A stretch of 64,000 bases of DNA from Gemmatimonadota bacterium (GTDB lineage Bacteria > Gemmatimonadota > Gemmatimonadetes > Gemmatimonadales > GWC2-71-9), in the NCBI GenBank assembly GCA_040388535.1, contig JAZKBR010000002.1:1-64000 (forward strand), in the 5' to 3' direction. Positions 1 to 9,161 of the stretch are shown here, one piece after another. The position numbers and the translations under genes were made by a program. Position 1 is the first letter of the stretch. Each line of letters opens with the position of its first letter. Below the pieces are notes generated by a model, which was not told the DNA's origin, did no database searches, and saw only the letters and a list, made by a program, of their open reading frames with translations.

Positions 1-3
1 GGT

Positions 4-90
4 CGCGACCGAATCGCGGACGCGCGGATCCTGATCCGACGACCGCGGCTCCTGCACCGAGCACCCACCACGAATATTCGCGGATTCGCC
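4..90. repeat. Direct repeat, copy 1 (87 bp)
   Basis: Matches 242-328 at a constant offset of 238 bases. The first 52 bases are identical, followed by a few mismatches, then an identical block containing the self-complementary core CGAATATTCG (one end base differs in copy 2). It also contains GGATC-CT-GATCC, a small dyad. This copy lies close to the window edge, so more copies could lie upstream. Confidence 0.85.
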
Positions 91-241
91 ACCGTTGCTC
101 GTGGGCATCCTCTCAGTGGGGCTCGGTGCGGGGGCCGCGGGAGGAGTATCAGTAGGGAGCGCGTCCATAGCCGGCGCTCTGTGCGCCGGCGAGCGATTCG
201 CAGGCGCGTTCGCCGAGCGGGCGGGCGCGCCCGCCGCCGGG
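91..241. other. Non-coding spacer with strong palindromes
   Basis: No convincing gene is seen here. The spacer holds a hairpin at 170-190 (GCCGGCGC, loop TCTGT, GCGCCGGC) and a 16-base GC palindrome at 220-235. Both are downstream of the minus-strand esterase, so they may act in transcription termination, but neither has a T tract. Confidence 0.5.
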
Positions 242-328
242 CGCGACCGAATCGCGGACGCGCGGATCCTGATCCGACGACCGCGGCTCCTGCGCTGAGC
301 ACCGGCCAGGAATATTCGCGGATTCGCC
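242..328. repeat. Direct repeat, copy 2 (87 bp)
   Basis: Second copy of the repeat at 4-90. It ends ten bases before the stop codon of the minus-strand esterase (stop at 339), so it lies in that gene's 3' flank. The pair could reflect a local tandem duplication of 238 bp or two members of a dispersed family. Confidence 0.85.
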
Positions 329-338
329 AGTGTGGTGG

Positions 339-1160
339 CTACCGCAGCGCCCTCGCCAGCGCTGCTGGCCCCTGGCCCAGATAGATGGTGCCATGCTCGA
401 GATCGGGGCGCGGTACGTACCACCAGATGAGTCCGGTGGGTGGCTTCGCCTTGAGCAGCGCCGCGATTGTTGCGGTGCCGGTCGAGATCCCCTGTTCGTT
501 GGCAGCCGTGAGATAGAGGCGCCGCCCCTGCATTCCGCCCACGGCGAGACGCGCTTCGGCGGTTCCGACCAGTTCATCGCGGTTCCACCAGACGCTTGGC
601 GAGATCGCGATATAGCGGCGGAAGAGTGACGGCTCGTACAGGAAGGTCTCGACAATGAACAGTCCGGCGAGCGACTCGCCCACAATCGCGGTCTCGTCGG
701 TGGTGCGATACCGATGCTTCACTTCAGGAATCAGCTCATCACGAATGAAGCTCCGGAAGGCGGCGGAGCCACCCACGCGCGGGGCAATCGCACTGTCGCT
801 GGTCACCGTGGTCGGTCCGGTCATGTCACGACGACGCTGCGTGTTCTCGATTCCGACCACGAGCGTCGGCGGAATTTTCCGATGCCGAATCAGCGAGTCG
901 ACCGAGATCACCACGTGAGGGAAATCTTCGGCGACTCCGCCGTCGGGCATGTAGAGGACCGCGTATCGGGTCTGCTTCCCTGCGTCATAGCCAGGCGGGG
1001 TATAGACATTGATCGTGCGCGTTTCCCCCACCGCATGCGAGAGGATTGTAAAGGTACTGTGCGCGGGCATCGCGGGCGCTTGAGCGGCCAGCGTCGAAGT
1101 CAGGGCGACAGCGAGGCACCCGGCCGCCCGGAATGCCGAGCGTGCGGATTGCATAGTCAC
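339..1160 (-). CDS. Secreted esterase, Fes/IroE-like alpha/beta hydrolase
   Basis: A 273-residue protein with an N-terminal signal peptide (about residues 1-26). The nucleophile elbow GESLAG is at 161-166 with Ser163, and the likely catalytic His is His256 in LEHGTIY. The order of features fits the putative esterase family that includes enterochelin esterase and esterase D, but the substrate cannot be told. The GTG start at 1160 has GGAG nine bases upstream; an ATG lies two codons in. It is followed within about 15 bases upstream by the stop of the P-loop kinase gene, so the two are probably co-transcribed. Confidence 0.8.
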   Translation of the reverse strand: MTMQSARSAFRAAGCLAVALTSTLAAQAPAMPAHSTFTILSHAVGETRTINVYTPPGYDAGKQTRYAVLYMPDGGVAEDFPHVVISVDSLIRHRKIPPTLVVGIENTQRRRDMTGPTTVTSDSAIAPRVGGSAAFRSFIRDELIPEVKHRYRTTDETAIVGESLAGLFIVETFLYEPSLFRRYIAISPSVWWNRDELVGTAEARLAVGGMQGRRLYLTAANEQGISTGTATIAALLKAKPPTGLIWWYVPRPDLEHGTIYLGQGPAALARALR

Positions 1161-1175
1161 GAGTGGATGCTCCGG

Positions 1176-1751
1176 TTACGGATTCTGTACCACCAGATCG
1201 AACGACGCCGGCGGGCGGATCTGCTGGAAGAAGTGCCGCTCGGCGGGCATCCAGCGTCGCTGCCATTCGGAAAGTGTAGCGGCCTCTTCGCGGGCGGCGA
1301 GTCGCTCGCGAATCACGACGTCTGGGGCCTGTACCAGGATAGTGAGCCCAGCGAGGTCAGCCAGTTCGGGGCGCGAAGCGTATACCCCTTCCATCAGGAT
1401 GATCGGCCGCGGCTCGACGCGGATCTGATCCCACTCGGCCGCGTTGCCATCGAGCAGCGGCAGCAGCGCCTCGCTCCGCAGCCGGCGCCAGTCGAGACAG
1501 TCGCGAGCTCGCTCGATGGCTGTCCGCGCATCCCATTCGACTGCCGTGACCGTGGCACTGAAGAAGTCGTCGGAATGAACGAGCGCGGCACCGAACGATT
1601 CGGCGACTCGGGCACTGATCAGTGACTTGCCCGTCCCGCTGCGTCCGTCGATCGCGACCAGCAGCGGCGTGTGGAACGCCTCAAGCCAACGGTCGATCGC
1701 CTCGACGATTTCGGCAACTGCAATCTCAAGCGTCGGGGAAGGCATCGTCAC
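1176..1751 (-). CDS. Uridine kinase-like P-loop NTPase
   Basis: A 191-residue cytosolic protein with a Walker A motif GRSGTGKS at 36-43, followed by an HSDDFF segment typical of uridine/cytidine kinase-like P-loop phosphotransferases. The family phosphorylates nucleosides or small hydroxylated metabolites; no substrate can be assigned. The GTG at 1751 is three bases after the PhzF stop codon, and an ATG at 1745 is an equally good start. Confidence 0.8.
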   Translation of the reverse strand: MTMPSPTLEIAVAEIVEAIDRWLEAFHTPLLVAIDGRSGTGKSLISARVAESFGAALVHSDDFFSATVTAVEWDARTAIERARDCLDWRRLRSEALLPLLDGNAAEWDQIRVEPRPIILMEGVYASRPELADLAGLTILVQAPDVVIRERLAAREEAATLSEWQRRWMPAERHFFQQIRPPASFDLVVQNP

Positions 1752-1754
1752 GGC

Positions 1755-2597
1755 TCAGAGGTGCACAGCCGTGCCGGTCACGATGATGCCACCGTGCTCC
1801 GGAATCTCGACCGCGAGCAGGCTCGGTCGACCCATCGCCTCTCCCTGCCGGATGCTGATTCTCGCCGGAGCGCGCACGAGCCCGGCATCCCGGAGATATC
1901 CGCCGAGCGCCGCGGCGGCGGCGCCGGTAGCCGGATCCTCCACGACCCCACCGACGGGAAAGGGGTTGCGGGCGTGGAAGCAGTCGGCACTCTCGCGCCA
2001 CACCACTTGAAGAGTCGTGAGGTTCTCGCGTTCCATGATCGCCTTGAGTCCGTCGAAGTCGTACTCGAGATCGTCGAGGCGGGCCTTTGTGTCGGCAGCG
2101 ATGATCAGGTGGTAGGCGCCGGCGTACGCCCGCGCCGGCGGGAGATCGGTGTCGAGTTCGTCGCTGGTCCAGCCGAGCGTCGCGAGCACCTCGTCCACCA
2201 GTTCATCCGGCGCCGGCAGGTGACTCGGCTCGACCGAGGTCAAGGACGCTTCGCGTTGGTGGCCGAGACTCTGCACAACGACTGGCACATCACCGGCCAT
2301 CGTGCTCAGCAGGTAGCGACCATCGCCGGACAGCTCGCCCAGAACAACCCCGGTCGCAATTGTTGCGTGGCCACAGAAGGTCACCTCGGCAAGCGCGGAA
2401 TAATACCGGATGATGCGCTCGCTCCCGGTGGTTGGTGCGACGAACGCCGTCTCGGAATAGCCGACCTCGCGGGCGATGCGTAGCATTTCCTCCGGCTCGG
2501 GGAGCAGGTCGCCGACCCAGACGCCGGCCGGGTTGCCGCCAGACGGCGTCGTCGTGAAGGCCGCGAGACGGAAGAGCTGTCCGGACGGTGCCGTCAC
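1755..2597 (-). CDS. PhzF-family isomerase/epimerase-like protein
   Basis: A 280-residue protein with the PhzF fold signature: GNPAGV near residue 21, the conserved acid Glu49 in YSETAFV, and FCGHAT at about 74-79. The C-terminal half repeats the fold with EDPATGAAAAALGGYL. PhzF itself isomerises a phenazine precursor, but no other phenazine genes are present, so this is probably one of the many PhzF homologues of unknown substrate. GTG start; four bases separate it from the MATE stop. Confidence 0.88.
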   Translation of the reverse strand: MTAPSGQLFRLAAFTTTPSGGNPAGVWVGDLLPEPEEMLRIAREVGYSETAFVAPTTGSERIIRYYSALAEVTFCGHATIATGVVLGELSGDGRYLLSTMAGDVPVVVQSLGHQREASLTSVEPSHLPAPDELVDEVLATLGWTSDELDTDLPPARAYAGAYHLIIAADTKARLDDLEYDFDGLKAIMERENLTTLQVVWRESADCFHARNPFPVGGVVEDPATGAAAAALGGYLRDAGLVRAPARISIRQGEAMGRPSLLAVEIPEHGGIIVTGTAVHL

Positions 2598-2601
2598 CGG
2601 A

Positions 2602-4059
2602 TCAGACCTTCACCGCGATCGTGCGCCACTTCCCCTGGTTGAAGCGCCACATCCCGAGCATCGAGCGAGTGAAGTGCCCGGTGAGGATCGCGATCCAGAT
2701 GTGCATCGGCTGCAGCGTGGTGAAGTGGCGCACCGTGAAGCAGATGCCGAGGGGGATGATGATCTGCGACACAACGGAGATATAGAACGGGCTTCGGGTG
2801 TCGCCCGTCCCTTGCAAGCCGCCCGTGTAGGCGAGCGCCGTTGAAATGAAGATGCCGCTGACCGAGAGCACCCGCAGCAGATGTACACCGATCTCGACCG
2901 CCTCGGGATCATTCATTCCGAAGATGCCGAGCAGCTGTCGTGGAATCAGCAGGAAGGCCAGCCCGATGGTGCCGGCGCCCATGGCACCGAAGCGGGCGGC
3001 AACCTTGACGCCGGCGGCAGCACGATCGGGCTGGTGGGCACCGAGATTCTGGCCCGCCACGGCCGCGGCCGCACCCATCAGTCCGACAGACGTCCAGGTG
3101 ATAAAGGAGAAGAGCTGCGAATACGACACGGCATACGCAGCCTGGGCTGCAGCACTCGCAGCCAACGAGCCGATGAAGCCGAGCATCAGAACACCGCCGA
3201 TGTTCATCGCAATGCCCTGAAATCCTGCCGGCAGCCCGAAGCGGAAGAGCTCGCGAATGATGGCCCAGTCAGGGCGATACCCCATCCCCTTCGGAAACGA
3301 CACCACCCAGCCGCCGTGGTAGAGCTTCCAGATGCCGTACGCACCCACGAGGCCCGAGGCGATTGCGGTTCCCATCGCCGAACCCTTCACGCCGTACGCG
3401 GGGATGGGACCCCAGCCTTGAATCAGGATGATGTTGAGAATGATGTTCCCGATTGTCATTGAGATGCCAAGGATCATTGGGGTCCGCGCGTCGCCGGCGC
3501 TACGCAGCGCGCCACCGAGCATGTAGAAGAGCAGCATCCCCATACTGTAGACGAACATGATCCGGAGGTACGGCAGCGCAAGCGCCTGCACGCCCGGTGC
3601 AGCATTCACGAAGTTGAGCAACACGGGTGACAGGAAGTACCCCAGCGGCGCCAGTACGCCCAGGGAGAGCAGGATCGCCGTGAGGAAGGCCTGATAGACG
3701 GTGCGATCGGCATTGAGATGATCGTTGGCGCCAGCAAAGCGCGCGACCAGCACGCTCATTCCGGTGAAGAGCGACATGATGAACGAGACGACCATGATGA
3801 AGATCTGGTTCGAGACACCGATGGCCGCATTGCCCTGGTACCCGACATAGTGGCCGACCAGGATATGGTCGATCATCCCCTGCATCCCGCCGATGATGTT
3901 GGTGATCATCGCTGGCCACGCCAGCTTCCAGATCGCCGCGGGGAGTGGCCCTTCGATGATCGACCGATCGAACTTCCGGTCGGGTCGCGCCGTGGGTACG
4001 GCCGCGGCCGACGGAACGGCGAGCGCTGGGGCGACGGCGGAAGCAGCGGGTTCAGTCAC
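2602..4059 (-). CDS. MATE-family multidrug/cation efflux transporter
   Basis: A 485-residue inner-membrane protein with about 12 hydrophobic segments after a 45-residue Ala/Pro-rich cytosolic tail. Duplicated halves show the MATE pattern, with WPAMITNIIGGMQGMIDH in the first helix and a related helix in the second half. MATE proteins export drugs or metabolites using a Na+ or H+ gradient. The start is GTG at 4059. It is downstream of an AraC regulator (43-base gap) that could control it. Confidence 0.9.
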   Translation of the reverse strand: MTEPAASAVAPALAVPSAAAVPTARPDRKFDRSIIEGPLPAAIWKLAWPAMITNIIGGMQGMIDHILVGHYVGYQGNAAIGVSNQIFIMVVSFIMSLFTGMSVLVARFAGANDHLNADRTVYQAFLTAILLSLGVLAPLGYFLSPVLLNFVNAAPGVQALALPYLRIMFVYSMGMLLFYMLGGALRSAGDARTPMILGISMTIGNIILNIILIQGWGPIPAYGVKGSAMGTAIASGLVGAYGIWKLYHGGWVVSFPKGMGYRPDWAIIRELFRFGLPAGFQGIAMNIGGVLMLGFIGSLAASAAAQAAYAVSYSQLFSFITWTSVGLMGAAAAVAGQNLGAHQPDRAAAGVKVAARFGAMGAGTIGLAFLLIPRQLLGIFGMNDPEAVEIGVHLLRVLSVSGIFISTALAYTGGLQGTGDTRSPFYISVVSQIIIPLGICFTVRHFTTLQPMHIWIAILTGHFTRSMLGMWRFNQGKWRTIAVKV

Positions 4060-4102
4060 GGGTTCAATCTACTCGTCCCCTCGCAGGGGAGGCTTGGGGA
4101 GA

Positions 4103-4909
4103 TCATTGGTTGAGCCAGAATCCGGTAAGCTCCGGCAGGGCCGCCAGTAATTCGGCCGGGGGCATCCCCGCAAAATCGTGGAAATCGCGGACCAGGTGCG
4201 ACTGATCAGCATAGCCGCACTGCGCTGCCACCCGGGCGAAGCTCCCCGGGTCGTCGCGACGAGCGGCGAAGACGCGCTGGAATCGCGCGATCCGTGTCAG
4301 CAGCTTGGGACTGACCCCCACCTCACGCGCGAAGAGGCGCTGCAACGAACGGAGCGTCAGGCCCTGCGCAAGCGCCAGTTCGTCGCAGCGGAGATTGCCG
4401 TGCGCCAGGAATATCGCGCGGACAGCGGCAACGACCCGGGCATCCGGCATCGGGGCATCTGTCGCGAGGGTCGTGATCGCCGCATCCAGTATCGCCACAC
4501 GTTCGCTCGCGGAATCGGCGGCGGCCAGCTGCTCGGCGACCGGGAGCAGTACGCCATCGCGCAGGGAATTGATTCCCACCCACTGGTCGGTCAGCTCCGC
4601 CATGCAGTCGTGCAGTATGGCCGCACCATAGGGCTCGAAGCGCACCGCGATGAGGTCGCTCCGTCCGGTAGCACGCACCAGCATCGGTCGGGTGATCTGC
4701 CCCACCAGGAACGCCGCCGGCTGGCGGACAGTTCGTCCATCCGGCTCAAGGTGGTCGAACGAATCGCCGAGATTGAAGATCAACTCGGGCGAGCCATCAG
4801 GGAGGGCCGGATCGGCACTCTCGCCGACACTCTCGCCCCGCAGCTGCCAGTAGCAGCGAACGAACGACCGCGGTACCGGACTGGGCAGGAACTCCTGATA
4901 CTCCATCAT
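4103..4909 (-). CDS. AraC-family transcriptional regulator
   Basis: A 268-residue protein. The N-terminal about 150 residues form a cupin-like ligand domain of the type seen with AraC regulators, opening with EYQEFLPSP and RSFVRCYWQL. The C-terminal 100 residues carry two helix-turn-helix units, including LTLRSLQRLFAREVGVSPK and the AraC signature segment CGYADQSHLVRDF. It reads into the MATE pump and diverges from the DUF6265 gene. Confidence 0.88.
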   Translation of the reverse strand: MMEYQEFLPSPVPRSFVRCYWQLRGESVGESADPALPDGSPELIFNLGDSFDHLEPDGRTVRQPAAFLVGQITRPMLVRATGRSDLIAVRFEPYGAAILHDCMAELTDQWVGINSLRDGVLLPVAEQLAAADSASERVAILDAAITTLATDAPMPDARVVAAVRAIFLAHGNLRCDELALAQGLTLRSLQRLFAREVGVSPKLLTRIARFQRVFAARRDDPGSFARVAAQCGYADQSHLVRDFHDFAGMPPAELLAALPELTGFWLNQ

Positions 4910-5009
4910 CAGGATGCCTTCCGCGGCTGTCGCAATTGTCCAAGCCGCTGCGCCGAAGCGCCACTATGCTTGCTCCGGTTCACTTCGTCACCCCAGACAC
5001 GGCGAAAAC

Positions 5010-5483
5010 ATGAAATCGATGCTCGTAACATCCCTGCTCCTCGGCACCCTGGTCCACTCCGCTCGTGCCCAGGGGAGCGCGGATGTCGCCCGCCTCGGCT
5101 GGATCGCGGGCTGCTGGGAACAGCGCTCTGGCACGCGCGTCTCCCACGAACAGTGGATGGCACCGCTCGGCGGCATGATGATGGGGATGAATCGCACGGT
5201 CGCCGGCAATGTGGTCCGCTCCTGGGAACAGCTGCGAATCGAGGTACTCAACGGCAAGGCCGCGTATGTGTCGCAGCCCTCGGGGCAGACGCTTGCGTCC
5301 TTTCCCGCAACGTACGTGAGCGACACGATGGCGGTGTTCGAGAACCCGCAGCACGACTTCCCCACGAAGATCATCTACCGGAAGGCGGGCGCAGACTCGT
5401 TGCGCGCCCGCATCGAGGGCCCGCAAGGCGGCACCACGCGCGGCATCGATTTCCCGATGAAGCGAGTGCGCTGCGGCACCTAG
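5010..5483 (+). CDS. Secreted DUF6265-family protein
   Basis: A 157-residue protein with a cleavable signal peptide (MKSMLVTSLLLGTLVHSARA). The body has the family landmarks GWIAGCWEQ, GGMMMGMNRT, and FENPQHDFPTKIIYR. Function is unknown; the pattern suggests a small extracytoplasmic beta-barrel binding protein. The ATG at 5010 was chosen over an upstream ATG because it directly precedes the signal peptide. It converges on the B3 lactamase gene with a 4-base overlap. Confidence 0.8.
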   Translation: MKSMLVTSLLLGTLVHSARAQGSADVARLGWIAGCWEQRSGTRVSHEQWMAPLGGMMMGMNRTVAGNVVRSWEQLRIEVLNGKAAYVSQPSGQTLASFPATYVSDTMAVFENPQHDFPTKIIYRKAGADSLRARIEGPQGGTTRGIDFPMKRVRCGT

Positions 5484-7000
5484 TTGCCGCGCTCGGTTGC
5501 GATGCGTTTGGCGACGGCAGCGCGGGCCGTGACTACATACCGTCGACAGGCCTCGGCGTCCACCAGCCGGTTGCCAGCAACACGCTCCCAGAGCATCGAC
5601 GCCGAGGGATGCGGCGTGATCAGGACGTCGCACCGCAACCGTTCGAGCACCCGGAACCCACGCTCGAAATCCGCCAGTGCCTCGGGATAGCTCGTGTTGT
5701 TGGTGAAGTGAAAGTCGTCGGCCGAGACCGGTGTTTCACTGTCGGCATAGACAAGGTCACGGCAGATCGCTCCCTCACACGAGCGCCACGACCAGCTGGT
5801 GCCTCCAGGCGTGTGCCCGGGAGTGGCGTGCGCGATGATCTCGAGGGTCCCGACGCGCAGCGTATCGCCGTCGGCAAAGGTGCGAACCTCAGTCACCGGC
5901 GGATACGGCAACGCTGTTCCGAACTGGGGATCGTCCGGATTCGGCAGCCCCCGACGGAGCACAGCTGCGGAGGCCGCGCTCGCGGCTACTGAAGCCCCCG
6001 ACACGCGCTGAATTGCGGCGATGCCACCCGCGTGATCGGAGTGCGCGTGGGAATTCAGGATGAGCTTGATATCGCTCACGTTGAAACCCAGCTGTTTGAC
6101 GTTTGCCAGAATCTGCGACGCCGATTCCGGCAGCCCGCCATCGATCAGGATATGTCCCGCCGGCCCCGTGATCAGGATCGCACTCAGCCCGCGAGTGCCG
6201 ACGTACCAACTGTTGCCGGTGAGCTTGAACGGCGCGGTCGGAATATTCCAGGTGGCGCAATTGGCACAGAGCGCGGGTGGATATGGCGTCGGTGGAGTCA
6301 GCAGCGTGGCCACCAGCGGCAGTGACACCACGCGATAGGCGGGACGGTACGCCGCCTCGAATCGAGGGGAGTGATCCACCGCCGGGAAATGCGCCGCCTC
6401 CCACCGCCGTCCCTGCGCAGTGACGCTGTCGGCATCCCACCTGACCTGGCCGTCGTGCGCCAGCGCGACCACCGCACGAATCGCGCAGCGGAGCGCGGTA
6501 GTATCCGCCGTCGCCGTCCGCGCGGTCGCGACGAATGCCGTCACGACCTCGGAGGGAGCTCTGCCGGTGGCGCGCCACGGTCGCAGGTGAATCCGGGCGA
6601 ACGCCCCATTCGCGCCAAGTGTATCGACCAGCGGCTCCGCGGGGCCGTCGCCGAGCGAGGCCCATTCGCGCGTCATCCAGCGGGCTGGCTCGAGCGGGTC
6701 ACGCACCGCGTGTTCACTCCCCAGCGTGGCCTGCTGCAGGAGCTTGAACGCATCGACCGGTTCCATTGCCGGATACCGCGCCAGGTGGGCCAGCGTCAGG
6801 GCGGCCCATCGGCTGTCGGGGCCGCAATCGACGGAGCGACTGCAGGCGGTGATGAGCAGCGTGAGGCACCATGGTGCGCATCGGCGAAGCGCGCGGCGAG
6901 TACGATCGAGGGCGCCCAGAGTGTACTCACGGCTGAAGTAGAGAGAGGAGCGGTTCGCAACACGGAGATGCGCGGGCGTACCTGACGACCCGACACCCAT
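5480..7000 (-). CDS. Lipoprotein-type fusion: unknown domain plus subclass B3 metallo-beta-lactamase
   Basis: A 506-residue open frame from ATG 7000. Residues 245-506 are a complete subclass B3 metallo-beta-lactamase: zinc ligands His318, His320, Asp322, His323 (HAHSDH), His396 (TPGHTPG) and His464 (TPHPS), and the B3-like tail from YPEALADF onward. Residues about 60-235 are a separate domain I do not recognise, preceded by a lipobox LITAC with Cys53. The start is uncertain because 50 residues precede the lipobox. An internal GTG-GTG pair just before the lactamase (about 6330) could start a shorter enzyme. Family knowledge predicts beta-lactam hydrolysis, but B3 relatives with other roles exist. 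Confidence 0.82.
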   Translation of the reverse strand: MGVGSSGTPAHLRVANRSSLYFSREYTLGALDRTRRALRRCAPWCLTLLITACSRSVDCGPDSRWAALTLAHLARYPAMEPVDAFKLLQQATLGSEHAVRDPLEPARWMTREWASLGDGPAEPLVDTLGANGAFARIHLRPWRATGRAPSEVVTAFVATARTATADTTALRCAIRAVVALAHDGQVRWDADSVTAQGRRWEAAHFPAVDHSPRFEAAYRPAYRVVSLPLVATLLTPPTPYPPALCANCATWNIPTAPFKLTGNSWYVGTRGLSAILITGPAGHILIDGGLPESASQILANVKQLGFNVSDIKLILNSHAHSDHAGGIAAIQRVSGASVAASAASAAVLRRGLPNPDDPQFGTALPYPPVTEVRTFADGDTLRVGTLEIIAHATPGHTPGGTSWSWRSCEGAICRDLVYADSETPVSADDFHFTNNTSYPEALADFERGFRVLERLRCDVLITPHPSASMLWERVAGNRLVDAEACRRYVVTARAAVAKRIATERGN

Positions 7001-7094
7001 GATACCTGAAGGCGCCCGACGAGCGAAAAGGCTTCTTACGGCTCGCTGACCAGGAGGAACGGATGCAACCCCCAGCGGGCGCCACGCCTGGCCC

Positions 7095-8309
7095 TCACGG
7101 CCTGGGAAGAACGCCAGCCCGTCGGTTGTCGATGAAGCGATGGAATCGAATGTGGCGGAAGCCCTGGCTATCGACCACAGTACCGAGCAGGCCATCTGCG
7201 TCAATCTGATTGATTTCGAATCCGGGCGGGAGCGCAACATCCCCTTCCCAATGGCCCGCGGAGTCAAAGACACTCGCCTGAACCCGCTCTCCGATGTCAT
7301 TCTCGCCAAATGTCGCCCAGAGTCTGCCGTCACCGGCCAGCCATACACCCGAGACCGGCGGTCGCACGCGCGATGTCGACGTCTCGAGCAGGCGGGCACG
7401 AAATCGGTCTCGCGTCGCGGCCGGCCGCAGGCTCAGGAAGGCGGCAGCGGCCTTGTCGAATTCCGCTGATGAAATCGTTCGGGGTAACGTCGAACGCCGC
7501 ACGATCTGCTGCAGGATCCCATTCGCAGAGTAGATCCGAACCTCGAAGCGATCGCCCGCAGCGAACGCGATCCGACCGGCACGCTGATGGTAGCCTGGGA
7601 CTGGCGTGAACAACGGGTTCCCGAATGTCCAGGTTGGTTCGATCGGATGCCGCATGCGAAGCACCCCCGGGTAGCTGAAGAGGGAGTCCCACTTGCCGCC
7701 GCCGACGGGCGCTCGAAATAACGTCACCTGGGAACGAATGGCCGGCTGCGTATCATCTCGGTGGTCGGACCTTGAAGACTCGATGAGAAGCGAGCCATCG
7801 TCGAACACACCGGTGATCCAGCCGCCCGGTCGCCCGGGAGCTTGGGCGAAATGGGAGAAGGAGAGGAAGGCTCCGTCCGGGTGCCAGCGCTGCACCCGTT
7901 CCGTGCCGGGTTCATAGGTCACGAGGGTATCGCCCGGTCCCTGGAAGACAAAGCCCAATCCCTCGAATTCCCCCGGGCCGGACCCGCGACGGCCGACGGT
8001 GCGAATCCAGCGTCCCGCTCCATCGAACAGCCGCATCTCCGTCGTCGCCCAGCCCGCCGCTACAAGAGCACCATTCGCCAGCCTGATCACCGAGAGCGGT
8101 GACGTGGCGAACTCACTACTGGAGCCGGCGGCAGGGCCGACATCGAGAGTCGGCGCGGAATCGATTGAAAATGCAATTCCAGCGGGCGACCGGCTCTCGG
8201 CAATGCTGATTCCTGCACTATCGTGGACCACGCTGGTGGCACCTCGGGATCCACCACACCCGGCCACGCAGATCGCCGCGACGAGGCGCGTGCCGACATG
8301 GTATCTCAT
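7095..8309 (-). CDS. Six-bladed beta-propeller lipoprotein
   Basis: A 404-residue protein with a lipoprotein signal (lipobox AAICVAGC) and NHL-like propeller repeats, including RRGSGPGEFEGLGF, a phrase typical of 6-bladed propeller lipoproteins. No catalytic residues are apparent; the likely role is binding at the outer or inner membrane surface. The ATG at 8309 is used; a GTG at 8318 lies three bases after the SH3 gene stop. It is the last gene of the run starting at 10934. Confidence 0.75.
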   Translation of the reverse strand: MRYHVGTRLVAAICVAGCGGSRGATSVVHDSAGISIAESRSPAGIAFSIDSAPTLDVGPAAGSSSEFATSPLSVIRLANGALVAAGWATTEMRLFDGAGRWIRTVGRRGSGPGEFEGLGFVFQGPGDTLVTYEPGTERVQRWHPDGAFLSFSHFAQAPGRPGGWITGVFDDGSLLIESSRSDHRDDTQPAIRSQVTLFRAPVGGGKWDSLFSYPGVLRMRHPIEPTWTFGNPLFTPVPGYHQRAGRIAFAAGDRFEVRIYSANGILQQIVRRSTLPRTISSAEFDKAAAAFLSLRPAATRDRFRARLLETSTSRVRPPVSGVWLAGDGRLWATFGENDIGERVQASVFDSAGHWEGDVALPPGFEINQIDADGLLGTVVDSQGFRHIRFHRFIDNRRAGVLPRP

Positions 8310-8321
8310 CGACCCCACGGC

Positions 8322-9161
8322 TTACGGCTCCGTTACCGTGAACACCGGATGCAACTCCCAGCGCGCCCCGGGGCTCGAGTTGCATCGGCCATGGTCGTTG
8401 GAGTTGCGGTGCCAGCCATCGTAGAACGCGGCACCGACGAACCTCACCCTCACGGCAGGAGTGACATCGCCGTTCGACGCCAGATTCGAGGCATCGAGCA
8501 AGACCTCGAGCGCTGCCCGCGCGTCGGCGTATTCGCCACCGTGCTCGGGATCGGGAATCTCGGCGATGATGCAATTCCCGACCGCCGCACTCTTCGTCGC
8601 GGTAAACTCGATGTGCCAGTCGCCGTCCTCCTCGTGTTTCTTGACGCGGCGAACCCAGCCCGTCACCTCGTAGGCGCGCAGTTCCCTGCCACCACGATCC
8701 GCGCACAACGACCCGAGATCGCGACCGATCTCCGCACCAGGCCAGCCGAGCATCGTCGTCACAGTGGTGTGAGTCGGAGGCTCGGTGACATCGGAATGAT
8801 CGACCTTCGCGGCCCAGCGGTAGTACTTCTCGCCGCCGCAGAGCGGATGTCCGGTGGATCCGTCGGCGGGGTGAAAATCGAGCGCTGGTTCATCGGGGTC
8901 ACTCAGGACGAGATAGTGACCGTGCACCCAACCTTCATCGCCCGAGGGAAGCGCCACGTGAAAGAAGCCGGCGGCAGCGACCTCGGTCGAGAGGAGCGAC
9001 ACGTGGGCGTTCTTCGCGAGCACTTTGAGGATGCTGTCGTCGAGCGTCGGGCCGGCACGGAGGCGCACGCGCTCGGTGGTGCGAGCCTCCTGTGGCAGAA
9101 GCCGTGCTGTGCCGGCGCAGAGTGCCAGCACGAGCAGCGATGACACCCTTCGCGCGATCAC
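8322..9161 (-). CDS. Secreted bacterial SH3-domain protein
   Basis: A 279-residue protein with an N-terminal signal peptide, then a bacterial SH3-like domain at about 30-90 (VRLRAGPTLDDSILKVL to EGWVHGHYL). The remaining 190 residues form a Cys- and Trp-containing domain that I do not recognise. Bacterial SH3 domains usually bind peptidoglycan or peptides. The GTG start overlaps the RidA stop as GTGA, which indicates translational coupling. Confidence 0.78.
   Translation of the reverse strand: MIARRVSSLLVLALCAGTARLLPQEARTTERVRLRAGPTLDDSILKVLAKNAHVSLLSTEVAAAGFFHVALPSGDEGWVHGHYLVLSDPDEPALDFHPADGSTGHPLCGGEKYYRWAAKVDHSDVTEPPTHTTVTTMLGWPGAEIGRDLGSLCADRGGRELRAYEVTGWVRRVKKHEEDGDWHIEFTATKSAAVGNCIIAEIPDPEHGGEYADARAALEVLLDASNLASNGDVTPAVRVRFVGAAFYDGWHRNSNDHGRCNSSPGARWELHPVFTVTEP

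Noticed and set aside
95-298. Open frame of 67 codons in the repeat region
   Set aside because: It starts with TTG, has no ribosome site, lies partly inside the repeat and encodes a low-complexity Ala/Gly/Arg protein.
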